Shown: piece after piece, positions 1-8,291 of the stretch
Position numbering within the stretch: the stretch's first letter is position 1
Layout: each line of letters begins with the position of its first letter
NCBI GenBank assembly: GCA_040182905.1
Contig: JARQWU010000125.1
Span: forward strand, 1 to 28,356
Direction: 5' to 3'
Source of the DNA: Barthelona sp. PAP020
Taxonomy: Eukaryota; Metamonada: BaSk clade
DNA: 28,356 nucleotides
Notes under the pieces: model-generated
Database searches by the model: none
The model's input: only the letters and a program-made list of their open reading frames with translations
What the model was told of the DNA's origin: nothing
Translations under genes and position numbers: made by a program

Positions 1-105
1 TTTTCCAAAATTCAAATTGCAAATATTCACCTTATGTCAATGAACGATGTTGACAAATATTCATTGGGTGCAGTTGTTTTGTTTTCAGATTTGGTTGAAC
101 TCTGA
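1..105 (+). CDS. Possible 3' end of an upstream gene (partial)
   Basis: The first plus-strand frame is open from the window edge to a TGA at 103-105 and gives 34 residues ending in SDLVEL. The composition is mixed, with hydrophobic, acidic and polar residues, and lacks the long Phe/Lys/Asn runs typical of chance frames in this DNA, so it could be the tail of a real protein. No family is recognisable. If real, it converges on the minus-strand gene ending at 335. The fragment is short and could be chance. Confidence 0.3.
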   Translation, partial: FSKIQIANIHLMSMNDVDKYSLGAVVLFSDLVEL

Positions 106-334
106 TTTCTTTAATGCTTACTAAACTATGAGCTATACAACCTATTCGGGTGATTAAGGGGTTATAGTGTTGAATTAAGTGGAATTGGTGTTTGAAATCT
201 TTCCACTGAGATTATCATGTTTGTTTTTTCCTTTGTCTGAATTGTTTCCCAAAACTTTCCAAACTTGAGAATTGATGCCTCAGGTACTAATTGTTCAAAA
301 GAGCCCAAAGGCTCCGACATTCTTGAGATTCATC
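106..334. other. Convergent intergenic region
   Basis: No credible gene lies between the possible plus-strand stop at 105 and the minus-strand stop at 335. Positions 225-281, read on the minus strand, resemble a segment at 9815-9870 in another convergent intergenic region (see the repeat entries). Nothing else stands out. Confidence 0.5.
225..281 (-). repeat. Intergenic repeat copy A
   Basis: Read on the minus strand, this segment begins gaggca and contains tttggaaagttttgg followed later by acaaaggaaaaa. A 39-base block matches the block at 9832-9870 at 34 positions with no gaps. The gaggca word lies a nearly equal distance upstream in both copies (12 and 11 bases before the block). Both copies sit between convergent genes. 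This could be a decayed dispersed element or a small non-coding RNA family. Identity was counted by eye. Confidence 0.4.
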
Positions 335-1702
335 CTAAATGTACAAGGTTTCTTGTGGTTCACTGATAAAAGGCCAAAAATTTTGTAGAAGTTGATGGTA
401 AAAGACAATCACCATGTAAACAACTCTCTTCTTTTCCTTGTTTTCAACATAAAACAGCAAATAGCAAAAATAAAGCTGAAAAAGTTCATTTATATCAATT
501 ATTAACGAATCAAATAATGTATTGAAATCATACCCTGTCTTCTCAAAGTGAAGGTCCCTGCCAAATTCAAATAAACCAGTAATTGTTCCATCGTATTCCA
601 CAGCAAATTTTCCGTCAAAAACCATATCCAAACAGTTGAATTTACAAGACATTTCAAACTCACCATTGTTTAAAACCCAAGTATCTTGATGTAACACGAA
701 TATCTGGTCAAATTTATTCAAATCTAATTCTTTTAAATAATAAATCAAACTAATCCTAGTAGTTAACGTTTCTACGAGCTTTAGGAATATCTGATAAGGT
801 TCAGAAGAATTTAATAAGAGCTGAATTGAACTAAAAACTGGCTCCATTGAGGTTTTAATGTCCGTCTTAGTGAAAAGTTGATCGAACTCCAAGAGTTCTT
901 CATCTGAATGAATCAACAGCACATTGTTTTCACTATCGAATGTAATCCTCACCAAAACTGATGATATCATTAACTGAACTTCATTTTCATCAATACTTTG
1001 AATGCATTCATGCTGAAAAGTGTGAAACATGGAATTCCATGCTAATTCTTCTTCTTCTTCTTCTTCTTCTTTATCATTCAACTTAATGGTCGCGTCAGGA
1101 GAAATCTTTTTCAGTAATTCATCCAATTGAAGACGAATGTGAGGAAAAGTCTGTGAAAAATTCTCGATTTTTCTTTGCAGATCAACAAACTTAAAATCCA
1201 TTTCTTTCCTTTTTTCTTGATGAATTTTCAACTCTTCAGACAATCTTTGACGTTCCTCATGCTCTTCCATCAATAATTCCTGCAATTTATCAAAATAAAT
1301 GTTGATATCAGTTTTTTCACAGTCATATTTAGGTTTCAAAGCCAAAGGTAAGATTCTATACACATCATTCATTTCAATATCATTTGGTAAACTTTTTTCT
1401 TTGCGTGTTAACAATTGTTTTTTGTAATTAAATTTTATTTGTTTTTCAAACAGCTCATTATTCATTTCATAAACATCTTTTTCTATTTGACTTAATTCTT
1501 GAGATACATAATGAATATCTTTTCGAATTCTTTCACTGTGGTGACTGAAATTTAGTATTTTGTCAATCTTCTCTTCTTCTGTTAAATCTTTTGGCAAATC
1601 AATTAATCCATTGATGCACTTTTCACATTCATCCATTTTTAAAAGGAAAATTTCGGTCAATAAAAAAAAATCCTTTTGTTGACACATTTTTTTTTTCAAC
1701 AT
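335..1702 (-). CDS. Coiled-coil protein, THOC5-like (tentative)
   Basis: This is a 455-residue protein, possibly the THO-complex subunit THOC5, which couples transcription to mRNA export in the nucleus. Residues about 40-200 are strongly predicted coiled coil. A segment near residues 100-120 (LPNDIEMNDVYRILP) resembles the THOC5 stretch around EEIDLVSLEEFYKEAP. It is followed, at similar spacing, by an EERQRLSEEL-type helix and a helix ending near ISP, as in THOC5. A run of about nine Glu or Asp follows near residue 214. The C-terminal half has alternating strand and helix character that would fit RWD domains. KNL1/Spc7, another coiled-coil plus RWD protein, is an alternative. The end is TAG. 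In-frame ATGs at 1687 and 1636 are alternative starts; 1702 would leave only 33 bp to the divergent gene. Gene reality is secure; the family is a remote, from-memory match. Confidence 0.55.
   Translation of the reverse strand: MLKKKMCQQKDFFLLTEIFLLKMDECEKCINGLIDLPKDLTEEEKIDKILNFSHHSERIRKDIHYVSQELSQIEKDVYEMNNELFEKQIKFNYKKQLLTRKEKSLPNDIEMNDVYRILPLALKPKYDCEKTDINIYFDKLQELLMEEHEERQRLSEELKIHQEKRKEMDFKFVDLQRKIENFSQTFPHIRLQLDELLKKISPDATIKLNDKEEEEEEEELAWNSMFHTFQHECIQSIDENEVQLMISSVLVRITFDSENNVLLIHSDEELLEFDQLFTKTDIKTSMEPVFSSIQLLLNSSEPYQIFLKLVETLTTRISLIYYLKELDLNKFDQIFVLHQDTWVLNNGEFEMSCKFNCLDMVFDGKFAVEYDGTITGLFEFGRDLHFEKTGYDFNTLFDSLIIDINELFQLYFCYLLFYVENKEKKRVVYMVIVFYHQLLQNFWPFISEPQETLYI
1047..1071. repeat. 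(TTC)n microsatellite inside the THOC5-like gene
   Basis: About eight TTC units encode the poly-Glu run on the minus strand. It is a likely length-variable spacer between the coiled-coil half and the C-terminal half. Confidence 0.8.
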
Positions 1703-1735
1703 TTCGGTTCTTCATTTATTATGTGAATTAAAGCA

Positions 1736-2017
1736 ATGATAATTGATATGACTCAGATAACAAATTATTTAATTAGCATTGTTCGTTGGATTTTGTACAT
1801 TGTTATATATTTTATTATTGTTGGTTTTGTTACTTCTCCCGATTTTCAGCCTTTTTTCCAAAAATTTAAAAAAAATAATAATTTTGAATCTAATGAGTTG
1901 ATGAATGATGAATCTAATGCAGTAGATGAGCATGAGAATAATTTTGTTTCATTTTTTGATAATAACAACACCAGTTTTAAGTTTTCTTTATTAAATGACG
2001 AAAATTCAGAGCAATAA
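1736..2017 (+). CDS. Small single-pass membrane protein
   Basis: A 93-residue hypothetical protein. Residues about 10-33 form one hydrophobic helix (LISIVRWILYIVIYFIIVGF). A short basic stretch follows (KFKKNN), then an Asn/Asp/Glu-rich hydrophilic tail to the TAA stop. This fits a tail-exposed, single-pass membrane protein of the ER or another endomembrane. A second in-frame ATG at 1748 could be the start. It is divergent from the THOC5-like gene with 33 bp between the two ATGs, leaving little room for two separate promoters. No family is recognised. The hydrophobic segment followed by a coherent acidic tail argues for a real gene, but a chance frame is possible. Confidence 0.45.
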   Translation: MIIDMTQITNYLISIVRWILYIVIYFIIVGFVTSPDFQPFFQKFKKNNNFESNELMNDESNAVDEHENNFVSFFDNNNTSFKFSLLNDENSEQ

Positions 2018-2434
2018 AGGATTATTTTTCTAATGAATCATTTTAATTGGACTATTGTATGTTACGATTTGCTTCTTTTGTCATGTAATCTTTTTAACGT
2101 ATGTTTTTAGGATTTTGACTATTCTTTTTGAATGTTTGTTAGGTTTATAAACAATATAGTATTTCTTTTTTTTTTTTTTAAACAAAATTATTTATATTAT
2201 TAAGTTTTTGCAAAATTGAAAAAGAACAGGTTGATAAAACAAAAACCTGGGAAAAAAGGATTTTTTTTGTGAAAAAGATTTCCATTTTTAGAAAAGTCAA
2301 AAATAAATTATCAACATTGTGTTGGGAAGTTACTTTGAAAAAGGGGTGGAAATTTGTAAAAGAAATTTTTTTCCAAGAGGGAATTAATTTTTGTCTCACC
2401 CCCTCATTTTTGTTGCTTTGTATTTTACATTTTT
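2018..2434. other. Intergenic region upstream of the ABCA gene
   Basis: About 417 bp with a long T run near 2165-2180. The short frames here need non-ATG starts and are rich in Phe and Lys, as expected by chance. It presumably holds the 3' end of the small membrane gene and the promoter and leader of the ABCA gene. No defined motif was found. Confidence 0.5.
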
Positions 2435-4915
2435 ATGTCAAAGGGGTTGGAAAGACGTTCTTCTTTTGTTTTCAAAAGTAACAAAATAGCTTCACCTTGG
2501 CAACAATTCAAGGCTTTATTTGCAAAAACGATAATTTGGCAAAAAAGAAAGCCTGGATTACTTATTTGTAATATGGTAACACCTATTGTCATGTTACTTT
2601 TGGTTTGGTTGATGCAACTTGCAATTGATTCCATCCCTATTCCTGGAATTCCTGGTTCAAGTAATCCTCCATTAATACCTTTAACATATGTGACAAATGG
2701 TACCAAATTAACACCTGCATCACCAATTGATGCTGTTGATGTGAATAGTAAAGCTGGAGTATTGACTTCCACCACATCCAGTGGATTATTTGGGAAGTTT
2801 GATTTATCTCCTCTTTTCCGTCCTACAGTTAAAATATATAACACTTTGGAAAGCTTTGATAATATGACTCATGACATGTGGTTCAACACCACTAGTAACA
2901 CCAGAAAATATGGAGGTTATATCATAAATGATGTTGATTCCACCAATGGAAAGTTGAATTTTACGTTTGCCTACAATTCATCCAGATACAGCAAATATTC
3001 TTATTGGACAACTGCATATTCAGACGTCAGCTACTTTAGCACTATTAGTTCCTCTTTTGTTAATCTTGTATTGGGTCGTAGTCCACTGGCGAGCGGTCGT
3101 TCATATAGTGTCTGGCCAACTGAAGCGACTAGCATAGAGATTAATATTGTTAGTATGATGCTGGGTCCATATTTATGTTTGTTGCTGACTTTGCCCTTGA
3201 TGGTCTTTGTTTCCTTGGGAGTTTTTGAAAAGTCTAAGGGCTTGGTAAGTTCGATGAAGATGATGGGTGTTCGTGGTTATATTTATCCTGTTGCTACCAA
3301 TGTTTATAACGTGTTGGTCTATTTGATGATAATCTGTGTTGTTATTGTTGTTGGAAAAACCTTGAATTTCGATTTCTTTGATAAAAGCTCTCCATTTTCG
3401 TATGGTATTTTGTGGCTATTTTGGACATATGTATTGATGGCTCAAACTTACTTATTGACATCATTGATCAGTAATCCTCGTTATGCAGCACTTATTTCTT
3501 TTGCTTATGCATATTTGTCCCAAGAAATTGTTGGAATGTTGGATATGGGAGCTTCTATATCACCGGTGAACAATAATTTCCATTATCTCATGGTTATTCC
3601 TCAATTTTCTTTATTTTGTGCTCATAGCCAGATTAACTATTACTCTAGTTACAGAGAATCTTTGGGCTGGAACTTTATGTTCGATAAGAAGTACATTGGT
3701 CCAACTGTAGCTATCTGTTTTATATGTTCTGGTACAATACTATTCATTTTAGGCCACTACTTTAATGAAGTTCTGACACAAGACAGTGTTAATTATCATA
3801 ACTGGCTCTATTTTTTTAGAAAAGCTGAATTATCGATTGAGTTAGAAGCTCCAGCCAGTGTTTTTGAAAGGAACAATAATATTGGTGAAGAAAAAGATAA
3901 AGTTCAAGCTTCTTCCCCCGATGATTACCTTTTGCGTATTTTGGGATTGACAAAAGTCTATGATGGAATGAATAGAGCAGCCACTAACCAAGTATTTTTG
4001 ACAGGAGGTGCCGGAGAGATTTTGGGTGTTATTGGTCCTAACGGATCAGGTAAAACTACCTTAATCAACATGTTATCTGGTAAGTTTTTACCTTCAAAAG
4101 GGTTCGCTACTATTATGGGTTTTGATATTTTGACTGAACGTAACGAAATTTATCGTAGAATGGGTATTTGTCCTCAATTTGATGTTGTATGGGATGTTTT
4201 AACTGTTGCTGAGCATTTCCGATTCTTTTCTCAAGTGAAAGGGTTCTCTGGTGATGAATTGGAAGAGGAAGTTGAAAGAATGCTCACTTGTGTTCGTCTA
4301 GTCGATGCTAGAGATAAAATGGCACATGAATTATCCGGTGGTATGCGTCGTCGTTTATCGGTAGGTATTGCATTATGTGGAAACCCAACTGTCGTTATGT
4401 TGGATGAACCAACTACTGGATTAGATCCTGATTCTAAACGAAAGCTTTGGGATATCATCAAGGATCAATCAGAAGGCCGAGTTTTATTGTTGACTACCCA
4501 TTCAATGGAAGAAGCCACCTATTTATCAAGTCGTGTTGTATTAATGGTTCGTGGTGAGTTGCAATTGATTGGACCTTCATCTGAACTACGTGCAAATCAT
4601 GGTCATGGTTACAGATTGTCTTTACATACAGAGGATGACAAAGAAGATACCACTGAGAGAGTTAAGACTTTTGTTAGAAACAATGTTCCCGAGCATGAAG
4701 ATTTGTTGAATGGCGTTAATGTCAATGGTATTCATGAATATAGGATTACAACTACAAATTTTGATGTTGCGAAGTTATTCCAAGATGTCATTGAGAAGAA
4801 AGATGAACTAAAAATTAGAGATTGGGGTATTTCACAAAGTACTTTGGAAGATGTTTTCCATTCAGCTATTTCTTTGGTCAAGGCTAAAAGAGGAGGTGAC
4901 TTTTTAGAAAGTTAA
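2435..4915 (+). CDS. ABCA-family half-size ABC transporter
   Basis: An 826-residue ATP-driven transporter of the ABCA (lipid/sterol) subfamily. It has one membrane domain and one nucleotide-binding domain, so it is a half-transporter that should dimerise; full ABCA proteins have two of each. A hydrophobic helix near residues 42-65 is followed by a large extracytoplasmic loop rich in Asn/Ser/Thr with several N-glycosylation sequons. Five or so further membrane helices lie between about 235 and 450. The NBD is complete: Walker A GPNGSGKT at 534-541, Q-loop in CPQFDVVWD, signature LSGGM at 633, Walker B VVMLDEP at 653-659, and H-loop His689. The C-terminal STLEDVF segment is typical of ABCA NBDs. 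It begins at an ATG and ends TAA, converging on the receptor gene with 59 bp between stops. Substrate and membrane are unknown. Confidence 0.93.
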   Translation: MSKGLERRSSFVFKSNKIASPWQQFKALFAKTIIWQKRKPGLLICNMVTPIVMLLLVWLMQLAIDSIPIPGIPGSSNPPLIPLTYVTNGTKLTPASPIDAVDVNSKAGVLTSTTSSGLFGKFDLSPLFRPTVKIYNTLESFDNMTHDMWFNTTSNTRKYGGYIINDVDSTNGKLNFTFAYNSSRYSKYSYWTTAYSDVSYFSTISSSFVNLVLGRSPLASGRSYSVWPTEATSIEINIVSMMLGPYLCLLLTLPLMVFVSLGVFEKSKGLVSSMKMMGVRGYIYPVATNVYNVLVYLMIICVVIVVGKTLNFDFFDKSSPFSYGILWLFWTYVLMAQTYLLTSLISNPRYAALISFAYAYLSQEIVGMLDMGASISPVNNNFHYLMVIPQFSLFCAHSQINYYSSYRESLGWNFMFDKKYIGPTVAICFICSGTILFILGHYFNEVLTQDSVNYHNWLYFFRKAELSIELEAPASVFERNNNIGEEKDKVQASSPDDYLLRILGLTKVYDGMNRAATNQVFLTGGAGEILGVIGPNGSGKTTLINMLSGKFLPSKGFATIMGFDILTERNEIYRRMGICPQFDVVWDVLTVAEHFRFFSQVKGFSGDELEEEVERMLTCVRLVDARDKMAHELSGGMRRRLSVGIALCGNPTVVMLDEPTTGLDPDSKRKLWDIIKDQSEGRVLLLTTHSMEEATYLSSRVVLMVRGELQLIGPSSELRANHGHGYRLSLHTEDDKEDTTERVKTFVRNNVPEHEDLLNGVNVNGIHEYRITTTNFDVAKLFQDVIEKKDELKIRDWGISQSTLEDVFHSAISLVKAKRGGDFLES

Positions 4916-4974
4916 TATGTTTTTAAATAAATCAGCAAAAAAAAAAAATTTTTTTTTTATTAATTCTTGAACAC
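4916..4974. terminator. Short convergent 3' region with A12T10 palindrome
   Basis: Only 59 bp separate two convergent stop codons. The gap holds an AATAAA-like word just after the ABCA stop and a perfect run of 12 A (4937-4948) followed by 10 T (4949-4958). Each strand therefore carries an A-rich and T-rich 3' signal, suggesting a shared bidirectional polyadenylation or termination site. This is inferred from composition only. Confidence 0.4.
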
Positions 4975-7900
4975 CTATATGTATGATCTAGTTTTGCTTT
5001 CGGTACTCCTATAACTCTTTTTACTCAATAAAGGAATCAAATTCTCAAGAGAATTCAAACAAAAGCATCTGTCACGAAATTCCAACCCCACAAAATTCTC
5101 ATTATTGCTGAGAATAACCACTTGCAAATTATTGTTGATATACAGAGCTGATTCTATCAAAAAGATGGTTTCTGTGTTGATTGCATCCAACACCAGCCAA
5201 AGGACATTGTTATTGAGACACTCTAAAATTTTAAGACAACGTCCGTTTGTTTCAACAAAACACGGGGCCAATTCATGCTCAGTTTGGTTAAATAACTGTA
5301 TGAAATCATTCCAACGATTCGATTCGCAGTGAATCAACACAGTTGAATTTGAATATATGGGTTTGATAAAAAAGGCGGGTAAATCTAAAGTCAAGCGGAC
5401 TTTAACAGAATCGATAACATGCATCTGAAATTTAAAACTTGAAGGTTTGTCGTTACTTGAAAACATCGTGTAAGGTTCGTTTATGTTATTGGGGCAAATA
5501 TCAATAATCAGTTTGATAACATCCTCATCCATGAGGAAATTGCTGATCGTAATTTTTTTCCCTGAGTCAATTCTATCAACTTGAGGTTCATTGGCTAGAG
5601 TAAACAGACTTCCCATTCCTGTTCCTGTTCCTGTTCCTGTCCCTCCTAAAAGTGTATTCGTGGTGATAGTATTTGATGTTCCTACACCTGAAATAGCATC
5701 TGTACCAATATTAATGTTAGAATTGGTGTTTGGAACGAATCCTGTTGTAGTCATTGCTGACGTTTGAACCGTACCATTGGCAGTTGAAGTCGTAGGACTG
5801 CTGAAAATTTTAGTTATGTTGATATCTTCAATAGTATTACTATTCATAGTCATATTAATTGGTGCTGGTGCTGGTGTAGGTGCATGAAACTCAATAAATG
5901 TACTGATGAAGCTAACTAACTCTTCAAAACAACAATTAACAGTAAGATTTCTAAAGCTCCATTCTATTGAAGGCAAACAATTAGACTGTTCCAAATAAGC
6001 CATAAGACTTTTAATTAAGGCCTTACTCAGGGGAAATATCATCTTCTTTTTGATATTTTGGGTATTTGAATGTTTTACATCTAGAAACAATAACATAAAC
6101 TTGTTTTCATCAATTTGACGATTGTATGAGATAACAATGTTGTAATACTTCCCAATAGTGCTAAACAAGATAGGTTCGTTCAATTTAATGGTACTTTCTT
6201 TCACTAATTGAGGTAAAATGAGATTGCTTAATTTATTGAAGAAATCGGGACAATAAGATAATAAAGGCTCCAAATTATTGAAAGTGTTACGAGGAATTGG
6301 GCTTATACGGTATAAAATTTCATTCATTCCGTGACTACTTTCATAAATATTGAAAGCTGAATCCATTAATAGCATTGGGATACTTGATTGAATAAAAATG
6401 TCTGACCAATTTGAATTACGATTTGAAGCAGAATAAAAGGCAGGATCAATCTCCAAAACAATCCTGGCAAAGCTATTCTTGAATTCTTGCAGATCGAATG
6501 ATTGTTCAATTATTTTATAAAAATGCCCCTTGCAATACCCTAAATACTGCAACCTTTTAATACCTTTTTCAGCATTATTGCTAAAATCCAATTGAGGCTT
6601 ACCAAACATACTAAAATCCTTATTGAACGGATTCGTTGAATTAGGAGATAAATCACTGCTAAGTTCTGTTTCTAAATTGGACATCAAATTATCTGTAGCA
6701 TTTCTTTGTTGTAAATGTTCCAACTGCCTTTGTCTAAACCCTTCATTTGAATTATAAAGAATAGATTCCAATCCCATTAAACTTAAGTTATCCATCAAAT
6801 CGTAATCTAACCAATACTTCACATTCAATTTCTTAAATCGTATGGCAGCAGCATTTTCAAATAAAATTCGTAAATCTTCTCCACCAGAACCAGATATTGG
6901 CATATGTAAATTGTTACCAGAACCCGTAGTTAACATCATGATTGGGATACACAATTGCTCAAAAATTGTAAATAAAGAATTGGCTTTTCTTTCTTCTTCA
7001 AATACACTTCGTTGTAAACAGATGCATTTGAATGAAAAAACAACGGTTATCAAAAAGAATGTTATCAAAAGAATGAGTAAAAGCGTTTGAAACATTGAAA
7101 TTTCATTCTGCCACGTGTAATTAAAATGGTAAGCTCGATAATCAGAGAGATCAGCCATGGCACTTTCAAAAGTGCTTAGAATCTCAGGTATAACCTGTTT
7201 AACTTGATTTGGATGTGTACATATATAATTTTTACCAGGATTTTGAAATAAACAATGAATATAAGTATAAACATCATTAATATCAATCGATAACGAACCT
7301 ACATGAGGATATGAAGGAATTAAGCCATAAGAAACAATTGGAAAGGGTTTGCTGGTTTCAGCAATCTCTTCAAAAATATTCCATGTCAAACAGGAATTGT
7401 ATCTATCACCAAACAATGGTAGAGTAACAATACCCAACTCATAATCTTCGAAGACTTTGATATAATCTTCAATTTGAGCAAAATAAATCATTCTACTATC
7501 AATAAAGGTGATATCTATACTATTGTGCATTGTTTGGATATACGATTGCTTCTGTGCAGTTGTGTCAATATGTTCAATAATTGAATCATAGACAACTAAA
7601 ACTTTTGTAATGCTTGGAAACAATCCTCGCAAGAAATGAATTTCTTTTGCAATGTCAATATTGTAACCAATCTTCCAATGGTTATTGTCGTTCGTATCAA
7701 TAACACTTGTGGAAAACTCAAAACTAACAAGGGTTATATTTTTTTGTAATTTCTCTTTCAATTTTGCTTGTAATTCGACACTTAATAAAGAGGAAAATGA
7801 ATCCAACGATATAATTGAATATAAATCATAATTTTTATATTTTTCATATAAAAAATTAACAGTTTCATTGAAAGGAAAATTCATGCATAATGAACAAAGA

Positions 7901-8109
7901 AATTCAGGAATGAATTTGTATCTTATATCATCATCTTTCCCCAAAGAATATTCATTTAAAGCTCCTTGTTCATAAAAATATTGATCATAATTGGATAATT
8001 TAGGTGATGAACTACTAATAATTATTACATTACGTGTTTCCAAACTAATACATACACTAAATAATGATAATATTAAAATTAATAACGTTCTATTCAAAAT
8101 AGCATTCAT
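4975..8109 (-). CDS. Receptor with PBP-like ectodomain, PAS-like domains and degenerate hybrid-kinase C-terminus
   Basis: A 1044-residue membrane receptor. Residues 1-22 are a signal peptide (NRTLLILILSLFSVCISLE). Residues about 25-335 are extracellular, with alternating strand/helix segments like a periplasmic-binding-protein fold (for example KVLVVYDSI) and several N-glycosylation sequons. One membrane helix lies at about 341-365. The cytoplasmic part has a PAS-like segment near 385-440 (IPIMMLTT, then ILFENAAA) and another near 565-685 (IPMLLMDSAFNIYES). Low-complexity Pro/Ala and Thr/Gly/Asn stretches follow around 740-850. The last 110 residues resemble a response-regulator receiver: a beta-1-like VLIHCES, a central Asp near 975 in LVLDA, a beta-4-like VVILSN, and CLNSLENL where a receiver would have a KP turn. 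I see no phosphoacceptor-His motif and no N/G boxes, so kinase activity is doubtful. A true but divergent sensor kinase cannot be excluded. Confidence 0.6.
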   Translation of the reverse strand: MNAILNRTLLILILSLFSVCISLETRNVIIISSSSPKLSNYDQYFYEQGALNEYSLGKDDDIRYKFIPEFLCSLCMNFPFNETVNFLYEKYKNYDLYSIISLDSFSSLLSVELQAKLKEKLQKNITLVSFEFSTSVIDTNDNNHWKIGYNIDIAKEIHFLRGLFPSITKVLVVYDSIIEHIDTTAQKQSYIQTMHNSIDITFIDSRMIYFAQIEDYIKVFEDYELGIVTLPLFGDRYNSCLTWNIFEEIAETSKPFPIVSYGLIPSYPHVGSLSIDINDVYTYIHCLFQNPGKNYICTHPNQVKQVIPEILSTFESAMADLSDYRAYHFNYTWQNEISMFQTLLLILLITFFLITVVFSFKCICLQRSVFEEERKANSLFTIFEQLCIPIMMLTTGSGNNLHMPISGSGGEDLRILFENAAAIRFKKLNVKYWLDYDLMDNLSLMGLESILYNSNEGFRQRQLEHLQQRNATDNLMSNLETELSSDLSPNSTNPFNKDFSMFGKPQLDFSNNAEKGIKRLQYLGYCKGHFYKIIEQSFDLQEFKNSFARIVLEIDPAFYSASNRNSNWSDIFIQSSIPMLLMDSAFNIYESSHGMNEILYRISPIPRNTFNNLEPLLSYCPDFFNKLSNLILPQLVKESTIKLNEPILFSTIGKYYNIVISYNRQIDENKFMLLFLDVKHSNTQNIKKKMIFPLSKALIKSLMAYLEQSNCLPSIEWSFRNLTVNCCFEELVSFISTFIEFHAPTPAPAPINMTMNSNTIEDINITKIFSSPTTSTANGTVQTSAMTTTGFVPNTNSNINIGTDAISGVGTSNTITTNTLLGGTGTGTGTGMGSLFTLANEPQVDRIDSGKKITISNFLMDEDVIKLIIDICPNNINEPYTMFSSNDKPSSFKFQMHVIDSVKVRLTLDLPAFFIKPIYSNSTVLIHCESNRWNDFIQLFNQTEHELAPCFVETNGRCLKILECLNNNVLWLVLDAINTETIFLIESALYINNNLQVVILSNNENFVGLEFRDRCFCLNSLENLIPLLSKKSYRSTESKTRSYI
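5616..5639. repeat. Hexanucleotide repeat TTCCTG x4
   Basis: Four perfect TTCCTG units encode an alternating Gly-Thr run on the minus strand within the receptor's low-complexity cytoplasmic spacer. The unit is in frame (6 bp), so copy-number change would alter spacer length without a frameshift. Confidence 0.85.
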
Positions 8110-8291
8110 TTAATAATCACCATTTCACTTTGAATCCTTAAAAAAGTTTTTGGCCAATTCATTTTTTTGTTCATTTATTTTTTTCATTTGTAAATGTTGA
8201 TGAAGCTATTTGTTTTAATTTTTATACAATTGAAAAAAATTTGAAAGAAAAAGGAAAGAAAAAATTATTCTTTTTCAATGAATTATATGCC
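8110..8291. promoter_or_regulatory. Divergent promoter region, receptor/helicase
   Basis: A 182-bp A/T-rich stretch separates the receptor ATG (minus, 8109) from the helicase ATG (plus, 8292) and must contain both 5' ends. It has homopolymer T and A runs but no recognised factor site. The helicase frame continues upstream to 8241 with no ATG, so that stretch is read here as leader. Confidence 0.35.

Noticed and set aside
2269-2481. A small gene upstream of and overlapping the ABCA start
   Set aside because: It needs a GTG start, is rich in Phe and Lys, and overlaps the well-supported ABCA gene in another frame.
8241-8291. Longer N-termini for the helicase and several other genes using TTG codons
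   Set aside because: The upstream stretches lack ATG and look like leader. Family N-termini begin at or near the first ATG for the helicase, Nar1 and the PFO fusion.
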